Position numbers and translations under genes: made by a program. DNA of 35,998 nucleotides, taken from positions 1 to 35,998 of the IMG/VR virus record IMGVR_UViG_3300025873_000016; one strand, given 5' to 3'. Numbering within the stretch: position 1 is the stretch's first letter; the number at the start of each line of letters is the position of its first letter. Positions 1-8,506 of the stretch are shown piece after piece. The DNA is from a virus. The notes under the pieces were generated by a model, which was given only the letters and a program-made list of their open reading frames with translations, had not been told where the DNA came from and ran no database searches.

Positions 1-1
1 T

Positions 2-322
2 GGCGAAAATAATATGGAAGTCCCTGAGTGGGCCCAATCAAATCAGAACGAACCAAATGCAGATAGTAACCTAAATGGCTTCGATGCTAGTAAATTGACT
101 GATAAACAGCAACAAATGCTCTTTATGGCCAATACTAGGTATGACCCTACAAGTAACTTCAAGCCAGAGTCTATAGGCAATAGCTCTGAATGGTGGTTAG
201 ACAACCACTGGAGAGGCGCTGATGCGGATAGAAGTACACGTAAAGCTTCATTTGATGGGGATATGAATATATGGAACAGTGTTAATAATCCCTCACCGAT
301 AAACGTTAATAAAGCTTACTAA
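2..322 (+). CDS. Hypothetical protein, probably 5'-truncated by the window edge
   Basis: The reading frame is open from base 2. The first ATG is at 14, but the residues before it (GENN) read smoothly into the rest and no ribosome site is visible, so this is probably the C-terminal part of a longer protein; a 102-residue protein starting at 14 is the alternative. It is hydrophilic, rich in Asn, Ser and Asp, with an unusual Trp-rich stretch (SSEWWLDNHWRG) near residues 57-68. There is no signal peptide, membrane segment or catalytic motif that I recognise. Its stop overlaps the next ATG (TAATG), which suggests translational coupling. Function unknown. Confidence 0.5.
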   Translation, partial: GENNMEVPEWAQSNQNEPNADSNLNGFDASKLTDKQQQMLFMANTRYDPTSNFKPESIGNSSEWWLDNHWRGADADRSTRKASFDGDMNIWNSVNNPSPINVNKAY

Positions 323-462
323 TGAAAGCCCTGTTAGATATACTTAAAACAGGGGCTTTATTGTGTATATGCTATGGTTTATACTACTTATATTACATTT
401 TACTGGACATATTAGCTATGATTGTAGCGCTTTATAGAGTGCAGGCAGGAAGTTTGATTTAG
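322..462 (+). CDS. 46-residue hydrophobic membrane peptide
   Basis: This short gene starts at an ATG overlapping the previous stop (TAATG) and ends at a TAG overlapping the next GTG. The product begins MKALLDILKTGALLCICYGL and continues with an almost unbroken hydrophobic, Tyr/Leu-rich stretch from residue 11 to 38, long enough for one membrane helix or a tight hairpin, then a short tail with one Arg. Such peptides in phages are often holin-like or host-membrane effectors, but nothing here decides the role. No clear Shine-Dalgarno is present, so expression probably depends on re-initiation after the upstream gene. Confidence 0.45.
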   Translation: MKALLDILKTGALLCICYGLYYLYYILLDILAMIVALYRVQAGSLI

Positions 463-689
463 TGTCCTTTGGGGAAATAATGTGGGAAGGCTCCCTTATT
501 ATCTCCCTTTTTATATTTATGAATCTATTTGAGAGCTATAATGAAGAATTAGTGCCTGATTGTCCAGTATATTGTGACGTAGAGCACAAACACGAGGGGG
601 AATATGAATTTAGATATGCTTTACAAGATAGCACAGCAAATGCCGAAAGATACAACGTGGTCCAACTTACCGCAGAAGATACAGACTGA
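462..689 (+). CDS. Small single-span membrane protein (75 residues)
   Basis: A GTG start overlaps the stop of the previous peptide (TAGTG) and has a good ribosome site (aggaag) about nine bases upstream. Residues 11-23 (SLIISLFIFMNLF) form a short membrane segment, followed by an acidic soluble tail with two cysteines in CPVYC. The gene overlaps the next one by 86 bases in another frame, which is long even for a phage; either the overlap is real or translation starts and ends differently. ATG at 480 is an alternative start. Two adjacent small membrane genes hint at lysis or membrane functions, but no family is recognised. Confidence 0.42.
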   Translation: MSFGEIMWEGSLIISLFIFMNLFESYNEELVPDCPVYCDVEHKHEGEYEFRYALQDSTANAERYNVVQLTAEDTD

Positions 690-873
690 ACTCAGTGAGC
701 TTAAGGGTGACGAGGCTATTGGTGGCTTGCTTGGGTCTTATCTTAACAATAAGTTTGGGGATAAGCTGGATATTGGCATGGATAGTGTTAAATATAGTCC
801 TAATGACAATTCTAGCTACAGTTTGGACTATAGCCCAGGTAACATCAGGGTAGGCGCTAAGTGGAATTTCTAA
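604..873 (+). CDS. Hypothetical protein with beta-rich C-terminus (89 residues)
   Basis: The ATG at 604 has a strong ribosome site (gaggggg) about five bases upstream, so translation is likely despite overlapping the preceding gene. The N-terminal half looks helical (MLYKIAQQM, LPQKIQTELSEL) with a small Gly/Leu patch (GGLLGSYL). The C-terminal half alternates polar and apolar residues and ends in RVGAKWNF; the terminal Phe after an amphipathic strand resembles the last strand of outer-membrane barrels, though such endings also occur in phage virion proteins. No known family is recognised. It lies just ahead of the packaging genes. Confidence 0.6.
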   Translation: MNLDMLYKIAQQMPKDTTWSNLPQKIQTELSELKGDEAIGGLLGSYLNNKFGDKLDIGMDSVKYSPNDNSSYSLDYSPGNIRVGAKWNF

Positions 874-879
874 AGTAAA

Positions 880-1701
880 GTGTATACTATTGATATTCAT
901 CATAAAGGTGACATAGGACCCACTACATACTCTGTGTATGGGGAAGAGGAAGCTAAGCAAAGGGGGGTGAATTACTCTTATTGGAAGGAAGCTGATGCGG
1001 GGGACTATGCTATTTCAGACGACGGGTATGTTGCTAAGGTTATTTCAAAACGTAACTATCCTCATAAGTCAGGTGGGATTAACATATACCTCCGCTTTCC
1101 TTGGGGCTATACATTCTTTAGTCCAAAGTATAAATCTAAACAATTAAATGTAAGAGGTCGCAAGACTAATGTAACCTTTACTGGTAAGAGTTATATCGAG
1201 GTCCAATCAGGACAAGATAAAATGAAGAATCTAGCAACTATGTTTGCACTTAAACCAGATTATGATTTGGCTATAGAGTGGGCTATGGGTGCTGTAAACG
1301 ATATGGAGCGTAGAAAATGGAAACGCACCATGAAGTCGGAGATATTTAAGACTATGGTTAAAAAGGAACTTCAAGGTCTATTAACAGACCATGGATTAAC
1401 TGAAGAATATACCCTTGATTTACTAAAGGAAGCTATTGATAAGTGTAAGGACAAGAACGATACTACCAATCTAATGCGTGCCGTAGAGAACCTACAGGAT
1501 ATGCATGGGATGAAGGATAAGCATCTTGTCAAAACTGTTGATAGGTTAGAGGCACATAGTGCTACATCCCTTATTGATGAATTAAGAACAGAAGAACAGG
1601 CTATTACAGCCACTAGAACCACTTATGAGGAAGTAGATGAGCCACACGAATCATCGTCGGAAGAAAGCTCTCGACAAGAAGATAACAAAGAAGTCGAATA
1701 A
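880..1701 (+). CDS. Putative terminase small subunit
   Basis: This 273-residue product has a beta-rich N-terminal half (residues 1-110, many Gly, Tyr, Lys), then a helical C-terminal half with a basic stretch (MERRKWKRTMKSE) and a segment around 165-215 (LLTDHGLTEEYTLDLLKEAI) resembling the helical region of phage small terminase or TerS-like proteins. The last 30 residues are acidic and disordered (SSSEESSRQEDN). Position directly ahead of the large terminase gene is the main support; small terminases recognise the packaging site and stimulate the large subunit. The only in-frame start covering the N-terminal domain is GTG at 880, with a weak ribosome site. An alternative is an unrelated DNA-binding accessory protein. 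Confidence 0.5.
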   Translation: MYTIDIHHKGDIGPTTYSVYGEEEAKQRGVNYSYWKEADAGDYAISDDGYVAKVISKRNYPHKSGGINIYLRFPWGYTFFSPKYKSKQLNVRGRKTNVTFTGKSYIEVQSGQDKMKNLATMFALKPDYDLAIEWAMGAVNDMERRKWKRTMKSEIFKTMVKKELQGLLTDHGLTEEYTLDLLKEAIDKCKDKNDTTNLMRAVENLQDMHGMKDKHLVKTVDRLEAHSATSLIDELRTEEQAITATRTTYEEVDEPHESSSEESSRQEDNKEVE

Positions 1702-1777
1702 TTTTAGTAAAAAGGCTGATAGAAACGCAAACTATCGTAAACATAGGCGGGTAGAGGACGATATACATGGACTATGA
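1637..1777 (+). CDS. Small, highly basic protein overlapping the terminase start (46 residues)
   Basis: An ATG at 1637 preceded by gaggaag opens a frame that overlaps the 3' end of the small-terminase-like gene by 65 bases and runs 11 bases into the large terminase gene. The product starts MSHTNHRRKKALDKKITKKS and continues with a second basic cluster (NANYRKHRR) and a short acidic end (VEDDIHGL). About a third of its residues are Lys or Arg. It bridges the only gap between the two terminase genes, which makes a real gene more likely. A nucleic-acid-binding role is an inference from charge; I recognise no family. Confidence 0.55.
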   Translation: MSHTNHRRKKALDKKITKKSNNFSKKADRNANYRKHRRVEDDIHGL

Positions 1778-3260
1778 AGAAGCTTACGCTAAGAAGCAAG
1801 CCTATAAGAAACTTTATGAGAATATGGCTTTATTTGGCGTACATTGTTTTCCTACTGCATTAAATAAGGATATACCCCCTTTTCATGGGGAAGTGTACAA
1901 AGCCTTAGCTAATGATAGGCAAAAGAAGGTTGCTATAGCAGCCCCACGAGGTACAGCTAAGAGTACCACAACTTCACTTATCTTTCCTTTATGGAGAGTG
2001 GCTTTTAAGAAAAGTGATGAAGATTTATTTATAGTAATAGTCTCTGAATCGCAACAACAGGCTATTAACTTTCTTAGCCGTATTAAACATCATTTAACTA
2101 ATTCTCATAGATTTAAGGCATTATTCGGAGATATGAGTGGTAATACTGCGAAACGTTGGACTAACAATGATATAGTGCTAGCTAATGGCACCAGAATTAT
2201 CGCCGTTGGTACAGGGCAACGTGTTCGTGGCTTTATCGAAGGCGATACTCGACCGAATCTTATTATAGTAGATGACTTTGAATCGGAGCTGAATGCGTAT
2301 ACTGCAGAGGCCCGTACAAAGAATAGGAAATGGATAACAGAAGCTGTTATGCCATCTTTATCTGATGAAGGTAAGATAGTAATGATAGGTACTGTTATCT
2401 CCGAAGATTGCTTTTTATACTGGGTTAAGGAGGCTAAATCATGGCAAGTGCTATGGTATTCCATTTGGGATGAAGATGAAGTCCCTTTATGGGAGGCTAA
2501 GTTCCCTAGAAAGCGAATATTAGAAATTAAGAATGATATGTCGTCTGTAGGCAATATTAATGGATTTTATCAAGAATACATGAATATAGCACAGAGTCCT
2601 GATTCAGCTCCATTTAAACCAGAATGGATGAAGATGCATCATAATGACTTTGAGATGATAGATGGACAGACCTGCATGACACGAACCGTAGGTGAAGAAA
2701 GAACGATTATACCAGTAGAGGTTTATATGGGCGTAGACCCTGCCTCTTCTTTAGCAGCACATGCGGATTTCTTTGTTATAGCTGCTATAGGAATGGATTA
2801 TGAAGGGAATAGGTATGCCGTAGATATCTTTCGGGAAAGGCTGTCCCCTGAAAAGCAACCTGCTAAAATAGTGGAGATGTATAAAAAATACAAACCTAGA
2901 AGGGTTAAAATCGAAACAGTAGGATATCAAGAAGCTTTGAGAACTGCTGTAAGAGAAATTCAAAAGGAGGAAGGGATTTATATACCAGGGATTGAAAAGG
3001 GTGTAAAACCTCGCAATCGTAAATCTGAACGTTTATTATCTATGGTTCCTATGTTTGCTAAAGGTCAGTTCTACTGGAGGCCGCAGGACTTGACAGGACA
3101 ACAAGAGTTCTTATCCTATCCTAAGGGTAAGCACGATGATGTCATGGACGCTATATGGACCGCATTAGACGGTGCTAAGCCCTGTAGACTAGAGAATTGG
3201 TCAGAAACTGATAATAAACGCACAATAGTGAAAAAAGTTATTGATTGGATGGTACTATAA
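1767..3260 (+). CDS. terL: Terminase large subunit (packaging ATPase/nuclease)
   Basis: The 497-residue product is a DNA-packaging motor: an N-terminal ATPase threads DNA through the portal and a C-terminal RNase H-fold nuclease cuts concatemers. Visible motifs are a Walker A variant APRGTAKST (residues 59-67, K65), a Walker B-type LIIVDDFE (D169, D170), and nuclease acidic residues in MGVDPASS (D324), IETVGYQE, and HDDVMDA (D457, D458, D461). Length is normal for TerL. The ATG at 1767 has agagga upstream. The 3' end is followed within 10 bases by the portal gene, the usual packaging order. The Walker B has Asp-Asp where many TerLs have Asp-Glu. Confidence 0.93.
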   Translation: MDYEEAYAKKQAYKKLYENMALFGVHCFPTALNKDIPPFHGEVYKALANDRQKKVAIAAPRGTAKSTTTSLIFPLWRVAFKKSDEDLFIVIVSESQQQAINFLSRIKHHLTNSHRFKALFGDMSGNTAKRWTNNDIVLANGTRIIAVGTGQRVRGFIEGDTRPNLIIVDDFESELNAYTAEARTKNRKWITEAVMPSLSDEGKIVMIGTVISEDCFLYWVKEAKSWQVLWYSIWDEDEVPLWEAKFPRKRILEIKNDMSSVGNINGFYQEYMNIAQSPDSAPFKPEWMKMHHNDFEMIDGQTCMTRTVGEERTIIPVEVYMGVDPASSLAAHADFFVIAAIGMDYEGNRYAVDIFRERLSPEKQPAKIVEMYKKYKPRRVKIETVGYQEALRTAVREIQKEEGIYIPGIEKGVKPRNRKSERLLSMVPMFAKGQFYWRPQDLTGQQEFLSYPKGKHDDVMDAIWTALDGAKPCRLENWSETDNKRTIVKKVIDWMVL

Positions 3261-3270
3261 GTCGTATATT

Positions 3271-5454
3271 ATGGGGATGTTAAATAATACAAATTCAAGT
3301 GATTCACCAGATAAGAAGCTCGTTGACGAGACCTTAGACATATTTAACACTTATTCGCAGAGCCGAGATAACTGGGCTAGAAACGCGAAAGAGGATAAAG
3401 AGTTTAGATTAGGACGTCAGTGGACAACAGAACAGGAAGACACTCTTATCAATAGGGGTCAATCTCCTATTGTTATCAATAGAATCCATCCTGCGGTTGA
3501 GTCGGCTAAAGCTATGCTTACAGCTAATCGCCCGTCATTTAGGGTAGCTCCTAGAGAAGATTCTGATAATAAGGTAGCGCAAGTAATATCAGCGCTATTG
3601 TCTTATATGTTTGACATTTCTGATGGAAGAACAGCGGTGAGACAGTCTGTAGATGACTATTATGTAATGGGTATGGGTATCATGCAATGCTATCAAGACC
3701 CAACTCAGGATATGGGTAAAGGAGAGGTTATTATAAAGGACATTGACCCTCTTGATGTATATATAGACCCTAATAGTAGAAGTAGATATTTTGATGATGC
3801 AGAGAATATTATTGTATCTAGGATGTTTACTAAGTCTCAGGCTAAGAAAATGTATCCTATGTATGATAAGGCTATTCAAAATGCCAACTCAGACCAGAAT
3901 TGGAATGAAATAAGTACGGGACTAGCTACAGAAAATCAAGCAGCTACGTTCCCAGAAGATGTAGGACAAGTTCAGAATCAAGAATATGTACGTGGTTATG
4001 AGCGTTATGAGAAGATATTAGTACCTAAGTATCGAATATATGAAACATTTACAGGAAAAGAAGAGCTATTAGATAAGGACGAGTTTGCAGAGTATGCACA
4101 AAAGCCTGCATGGATATTCCAAGGTAAGCATATTATGACTGACCCAGAACAGGTAGAAGCATTAGTACAGCAAATACAAATGCAGCAACAACAAGAAATG
4201 GCTCAATTAGGTTATAGTGAACAAGCTGCTCCTCCTGAGATGGAAATAGAGCAAGTAACTCATCAGGACCTTATACAGAATGCCAAGATTAAAGTAGTCC
4301 AGACGGAAGTGTCGAGGATTAAGATGTGTATAATAATAGGTGACACTTATTTATATAGTAGAATACTCCCTACGGAGTACTATCCTATAGTCCCTTTTAT
4401 GAATATACACACAAGAACACCTTATCCTACATCAGATGTACGTATGATTAAAGGTATACAACAATATATTAATAAGACACGCTCTTTGATAATAGCGCAT
4501 GCTACTACAAGTACTAATACTAAAATACTTGTACCAGAAGGTTCAGTAGATATGGCAGAGTTTGAGCAGAAGTGGGCACAACCAGGAGTTGCAATACCAT
4601 TTGACCCTACTGATGGTGCTCCTATGCCTGTTCAACCAACGCCTTTACCTAATGAGCTATACCATAATGAAACATCAGCTAAGTCTGATATAGACCATCA
4701 ATTAGGTTTATACGAGATGATGATGGGTAACTCTGCAGCAGCGCCTCAGACTTATAAAGCTACTATTAGTATAGATGAGTTTGGCCAAAGGAAGATGAAA
4801 TCTAAACTTGCAGATATTGAAGCAGGTCTTACAAGACTAGCTAAAGTTTCTTTTGCATTAATGCAACAGTTATATACTGAAGAAAAGATATTCAGAGTCG
4901 TTCAGCCTAATAACTCTATTGATGACTATGTCCTTAATAAGAAGTTAGTGGATGATAAGACTGGCGAAATTAAAGTTATAAATGACATTACTATAGGTAA
5001 GTACGATATAGTTTATGTATCAGGTTCAACGCTCCCAACTAATAGATATGCGGAGCTTGAATTTTATATGGATGCCTATCAGAAAGGACTTATTGACAAA
5101 CAAGAAGTTCTTAAGAAGACAGAAGTATTTGATATGGAAGGTGTATTACAACGAACCGATGAAATTGCCCAGCTCTCACAAGCGCTGCAGCAAGCTCAAG
5201 AACAAATAAAAGGGCTTAAGGGTGACATGCAATCTAGAGATAGAGAAGCTGTTAACTTACGCAAGAAGGTGGAAGTCGAGAAATTCAAAGGACAGTTGGA
5301 TGGTGTTGCTAATAAGAGCAAGGCTGCCGGACAAATCTTTGAGAAGAGACTCGATGACACTTTATCTACCGCTAAGCGCGATGTCGCTTTAGCTACTAAA
5401 CAAAGCTCACCTTCCAGCGGTAGTGGAAGCAGCAAAAATAAAAAGGACAAGTAA
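3271..5454 (+). CDS. Portal protein
   Basis: The protein (727 residues from this ATG) is the dodecameric ring at the packaging vertex. The N-terminus carries the pattern of P22-type portals: a helix with DNWARNAKEDKEFRLGRQW, then RGQSPIVINRIHPAVESAK and TANRPSFRVAPREDSDN, and later DIDPLDVYIDP. A Gln-rich insertion lies near residues 290-320 (QQIQMQQQQEMAQ). The C-terminal 110 residues are a predicted coiled coil ending in a Ser/Gly/Lys tail. Upstream TTG (3241) would lie inside the terminase gene and is less likely; ATG at 3277 is a second option. The stop directly abuts the next ATG. Confidence 0.88.
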   Translation: MGMLNNTNSSDSPDKKLVDETLDIFNTYSQSRDNWARNAKEDKEFRLGRQWTTEQEDTLINRGQSPIVINRIHPAVESAKAMLTANRPSFRVAPREDSDNKVAQVISALLSYMFDISDGRTAVRQSVDDYYVMGMGIMQCYQDPTQDMGKGEVIIKDIDPLDVYIDPNSRSRYFDDAENIIVSRMFTKSQAKKMYPMYDKAIQNANSDQNWNEISTGLATENQAATFPEDVGQVQNQEYVRGYERYEKILVPKYRIYETFTGKEELLDKDEFAEYAQKPAWIFQGKHIMTDPEQVEALVQQIQMQQQQEMAQLGYSEQAAPPEMEIEQVTHQDLIQNAKIKVVQTEVSRIKMCIIIGDTYLYSRILPTEYYPIVPFMNIHTRTPYPTSDVRMIKGIQQYINKTRSLIIAHATTSTNTKILVPEGSVDMAEFEQKWAQPGVAIPFDPTDGAPMPVQPTPLPNELYHNETSAKSDIDHQLGLYEMMMGNSAAAPQTYKATISIDEFGQRKMKSKLADIEAGLTRLAKVSFALMQQLYTEEKIFRVVQPNNSIDDYVLNKKLVDDKTGEIKVINDITIGKYDIVYVSGSTLPTNRYAELEFYMDAYQKGLIDKQEVLKKTEVFDMEGVLQRTDEIAQLSQALQQAQEQIKGLKGDMQSRDREAVNLRKKVEVEKFKGQLDGVANKSKAAGQIFEKRLDDTLSTAKRDVALATKQSSPSSGSGSSKNKKDK

Positions 5455-6393
5455 ATGGAAGATATTAATCAGGGTACCTCAACGAACGCTAATACGAATG
5501 ATACAGATGGTGCATTTGCACCCGCAGTAGTTTCGGAGCCAGTAGTGAGCCCCTCTCAAAGAAATCTTACCGTTGAAGATGCGTTTTTTGGTAATACAGA
5601 GAATACAACAACGGATACCCCTCCCTCTCAGGAGCAGGCTCCATCAGTTGAGGCAATACCTCCAGCTCAAACAGATAACAGTCCTAAAAACGATGAGAAA
5701 CGTTTTGAATACTGGCAATCTCAGGCAGCTCAAAAAGAGAACGAGTTACAGGCTCTAAAAGACCAAGTAGGGGCAGTGCCCCCGGTTGAAGCCGCTCAAG
5801 TATCTGAAGAGTCAGGCCAAGTTGAAGAATTTCCGCCCCCTCCTGTTAAACCTGGAAAACCACAAGGGTTCTCTCGAGAAGAGGCGTGGTCTGACCCGTC
5901 TAGCGCGAGTGCTCAATATCTCGACGAAGTCGAATCGTGGCAAGATACAATGGGTGAATATAACGGTTTAAAACATCAGTATGAGCTAGCAGTTATGCAA
6001 GATAAGTTTGAAACTATCGAAGCAGAAAAAAAGCAAGCCGCTGATATCCAAGAAGCTCAACGCCAACAAGCCAGACAAGCCCAAGAAATTGGTGAATATG
6101 TTACTGGCCATCATGGTATGAGTCAAGAGGAAGCCGCTGATTTCATGCGTACCATGGCACAACCCGACTCCGTCTCAATGGATAATTTGGTTGCATTATA
6201 TAGACTGCAAAAAGGTGGTGTACCTGCAGAGCCTGTGGCTCAGCCGAGTGCTGCTTTTAGGCAAACCACACAAGCACAGCAAATACCTTCCCCAATGGGA
6301 GTGATGCCAGCTAGTGGTAATACCGGAGTCTCTGATGCTGACCAACTTATGGATTCAATGATTACTGGCTACAAAAAGGATAATCCTTGGTAG
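5455..6393 (+). CDS. Putative capsid scaffolding protein
   Basis: The ATG follows the portal stop with no gap. The 312-residue product is acidic, rich in Gln, Glu, Pro and Ala, with little predicted fold in the first 75 residues, a heptad-like helix near 80-105, a Pro-rich linker (EEFPPPPVKPGKP), and a long Gln/Glu/Ala coiled coil from about 165 to 210. The C-terminus ends with a short helix and YKKDNPW. Disordered acidic N-terminus, central coiled coil and position between portal and capsid genes match phage scaffolds, which guide shell assembly and then leave. Assignment is by position and composition only. Confidence 0.7.
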   Translation: MEDINQGTSTNANTNDTDGAFAPAVVSEPVVSPSQRNLTVEDAFFGNTENTTTDTPPSQEQAPSVEAIPPAQTDNSPKNDEKRFEYWQSQAAQKENELQALKDQVGAVPPVEAAQVSEESGQVEEFPPPPVKPGKPQGFSREEAWSDPSSASAQYLDEVESWQDTMGEYNGLKHQYELAVMQDKFETIEAEKKQAADIQEAQRQQARQAQEIGEYVTGHHGMSQEEAADFMRTMAQPDSVSMDNLVALYRLQKGGVPAEPVAQPSAAFRQTTQAQQIPSPMGVMPASGNTGVSDADQLMDSMITGYKKDNPW

Positions 6394-6421
6394 TCAGTTT
6401 AATACCTTAAGGAGGTAGAAT

Positions 6422-7780
6422 ATGAGTGCATTAGACGTACTTAGTACAGGCACTGGAGGTGCAGTAGGTGGTATTGCGTTAGGCAATGACCGTAGACTGT
6501 ATAACTTCGGTGAAAGAGTGGCAGAACTGGCCCCTCAACATTCTCCTTTCTTCGTTTACTTATCTAAAGTAGCAAAGAAAGCGACTGATGACCCAGTTTT
6601 TAAATTTTTAGAACAAAGACACCAATGGCAACGACGTAACTTTGAAGTTACTACACCAGTCTCATCCGATGTATGGACTAAAGGAAGTGCTGCTCCAGAC
6701 GATTTAGTTTTATCGTGTGGATATGATAGCTCTGGTAAAGTAGCTGCGTATGAGCAAGAGTGTAATTTTATATTACCAGGACAAGTTATTGCTATTTCTG
6801 ATGATGATGGAGGCGTTCGTCAAGTTAAAATCAAGTCTGACGCGACCATTGCCACTCAGGCAGCTACTAGTTCTGCTGATGGCTATACAACAGTTCCCGC
6901 TGCTGATACAATCGTATTATCAGATACACTTGCTGCAGGAGTTGCTGTAGCTGACGGCAATAAGGGTCAAGTGGTTGGTTCTGCTTGGGCTGAAGGTTCT
7001 CAGGCTCCTGATGGTTGGGAAGATTCTCTTTCTAATTCAGAAGGCTATTGTCAAATCTTCAAAACTGCATGTAACATGTTCTCAGGCACAGCAATGGCAA
7101 CTCGCTATCGTGGTGTAGGGGATGAGTTTAAACGAACATGGACAGAAAAGCTTATGGAACATAAAATGGACCTAGAGCAAGGATTCTTGTTTGGTATTGG
7201 CAGTGCTGGCGATTTAAGTGACCCTGCAGTAGATAGCAGTACACGTTATACTCATGGTATCGTACCTTATACTGAAGGAAATGGTAAAGTTTATAACTTT
7301 AGCTATGCTTCATCAGGTTATGATGCATTCTTGGACGCAATGGAAGACTTCTTCGCATTGGAATCAGGTAACTCAGGTAATAAACTTGTGTTAGCTTCTC
7401 GTAAAATTATCACTTACCTAAACAAATTAGGTGGTGGTTCTTTCATGAATAATACTGTAGGAGCATCTCAGTATAAGCTTGACATCAATACTATTCCTGG
7501 TTCATTTGGTCACCAAGTAACTATGGTTAACACAATCTTTGGTAATCTACATTTCGTAGCTGAGCCTCTATTGCGTGGACCTTGGGAAGACTATGCTGTA
7601 TGTGTAGACATGAAAAATGTAGCTTATCGACCATTGGTTGGTAACGGCAATTCTCGTGATACTTTCATCGAAACGAATATTCAAGGTAATGACGAAGACG
7701 GACGTAGAGACCAAATCATCACAGAAGCTGGTTTGGAAATCTCACTGCCTGAGACCCATGCAATCTTGAAGTTTAGTTAA
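6422..7780 (+). CDS. Major capsid protein
   Basis: The 452-residue product is the likely shell subunit. A textbook ribosome site (aaggagg, 6409-6415) precedes the ATG, matching the high expression expected. The N-terminal part includes HSPFFVYLSKVAKKATDDP and FKFLEQRHQWQRR, and the centre has TRYRGVGDEFKRTWTEKLME followed by a dLEqgfLFG helix; this layout resembles HK97-fold capsid proteins of podoviruses, where a long spine helix precedes the A-domain. A Gly/Ala/Asp-rich beta segment (about 110-190) may be an inserted surface domain. Position right after scaffold supports the call. I cannot place it in a named family with certainty. Confidence 0.85.
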   Translation: MSALDVLSTGTGGAVGGIALGNDRRLYNFGERVAELAPQHSPFFVYLSKVAKKATDDPVFKFLEQRHQWQRRNFEVTTPVSSDVWTKGSAAPDDLVLSCGYDSSGKVAAYEQECNFILPGQVIAISDDDGGVRQVKIKSDATIATQAATSSADGYTTVPAADTIVLSDTLAAGVAVADGNKGQVVGSAWAEGSQAPDGWEDSLSNSEGYCQIFKTACNMFSGTAMATRYRGVGDEFKRTWTEKLMEHKMDLEQGFLFGIGSAGDLSDPAVDSSTRYTHGIVPYTEGNGKVYNFSYASSGYDAFLDAMEDFFALESGNSGNKLVLASRKIITYLNKLGGGSFMNNTVGASQYKLDINTIPGSFGHQVTMVNTIFGNLHFVAEPLLRGPWEDYAVCVDMKNVAYRPLVGNGNSRDTFIETNIQGNDEDGRRDQIITEAGLEISLPETHAILKFS

Positions 7781-7791
7781 GGAGGTCTATT

Positions 7792-8448
7792 ATGGCTGAC
7801 CAAAGTAACTTAACAATAACTGGTATTGGTGGGGACCCTTCGGGGTCCCACCCAATCGGTAGTTTAAATGCTAATTGGACCGAAAGCACTGATGATAATG
7901 CTATGCGGTTTACAGGAACTTCTATCATGGCTGAAGTAGTTGCGGCTGGTTCACCCTATCATACAGGTACTGTTGGCAATTATTACAGTGAAGTATTGTG
8001 TGTTGGTCCTTTTATGGACGGTATGGCCTTTCAAATAGGTGCTACTGGTAATGCACAATTGACAGCTTGCTGGCAATGGTATAATCCTGCAACTAGTGGT
8101 GATGATGCTGACTTTGATAGTTCAAATGGTACATTTGGAAATGGTACTTGGACTGACATAGGAACAGCTGCTACAGACTACGATAATGCCCCCTTAAATG
8201 GAGCATTAGCAGCTGATGTTGATGCTTTAGAAAAAGGGACACTGTTAAGAGTTAAGATGGTAGCTACTGATACAGGCGCTGATGGTATAACTAATACTAT
8301 CATTAACGTTGGGGTAGCTGCTGTTAATGCTGCTTATTGTACTGTTCCCTTTAGTCAAGAGGCTAATAACAACCTTTCTATGGTTGAACAATACTCTGGG
8401 CAGACAACTACTGGCAGTATCGGTGGTATCGGAGCTGACCCATCATAG
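7792..8448 (+). CDS. Virion structural protein, possible head decoration protein
   Basis: The 218-residue product follows the capsid gene after 11 bases with a strong ribosome site (aaggaggt). It is beta-rich, full of Gly, Thr, Ala, Asp and Asn, with no membrane segment. It opens with TGIGGDPSGSHPIGSL and closes with TGSIGGIGADPS, so similar Gly-Asp-Pro-Ser motifs sit at both ends. Two cysteines are present. Placement right behind the major capsid gene and composition suggest a capsid decoration or fibre-like head protein. The message carries a stable UUCG hairpin near codons 13-21. Family not recognised. Confidence 0.6.
   Translation: MADQSNLTITGIGGDPSGSHPIGSLNANWTESTDDNAMRFTGTSIMAEVVAAGSPYHTGTVGNYYSEVLCVGPFMDGMAFQIGATGNAQLTACWQWYNPATSGDDADFDSSNGTFGNGTWTDIGTAATDYDNAPLNGALAADVDALEKGTLLRVKMVATDTGADGITNTIINVGVAAVNAAYCTVPFSQEANNNLSMVEQYSGQTTTGSIGGIGADPS
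7828..7852 (+). promoter_or_regulatory. UUCG-capped RNA hairpin inside the 5' end of the post-capsid gene
   Basis: Bases 7832-7838 (gggaccc) pair with 7843-7849 (gggtccc) around loop ttcg; after one bulged g (7831) three more pairs extend the stem. The loop closed by C-G is the very stable cUUCGg tetraloop. It lies about 50 bases past the capsid stop and is not followed by a T-tract, so it is not a standard terminator. It could stabilise the upstream capsid message or slow translation. Confidence 0.55.
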
Positions 8449-8458
8449 TAAACAAAAT

Positions 8459-8486
8459 GGTTATGAGCCCTTCGGGGCTCTTAACC
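8459..8486 (+). promoter_or_regulatory. Intergenic UUCG-capped RNA hairpin
   Basis: Six pairs (gagccc/gggctc) close a ttcg loop at 8471-8474; after one T-T mismatch five more pairs (ggtta/taacc) extend the stem. It fills the gap between two virion genes, ending about 20 bases before the next start and just ahead of the ribosome site gaaaggaag. Only two T's follow the core stem, so termination would be weak; mRNA processing or 3'-end protection are alternatives. Confidence 0.6.
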
Positions 8487-8506
8487 TCTAAGAAAGGAAG
8501 TTAAAA

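Noticed and set aside
2105-2554. Long minus-strand open frames inside large terminase, tail and giant genes
   Set aside because: They lie antisense to genes with clear motifs, lack ribosome sites, and have Ser/Leu-rich compositions expected of shadow frames.
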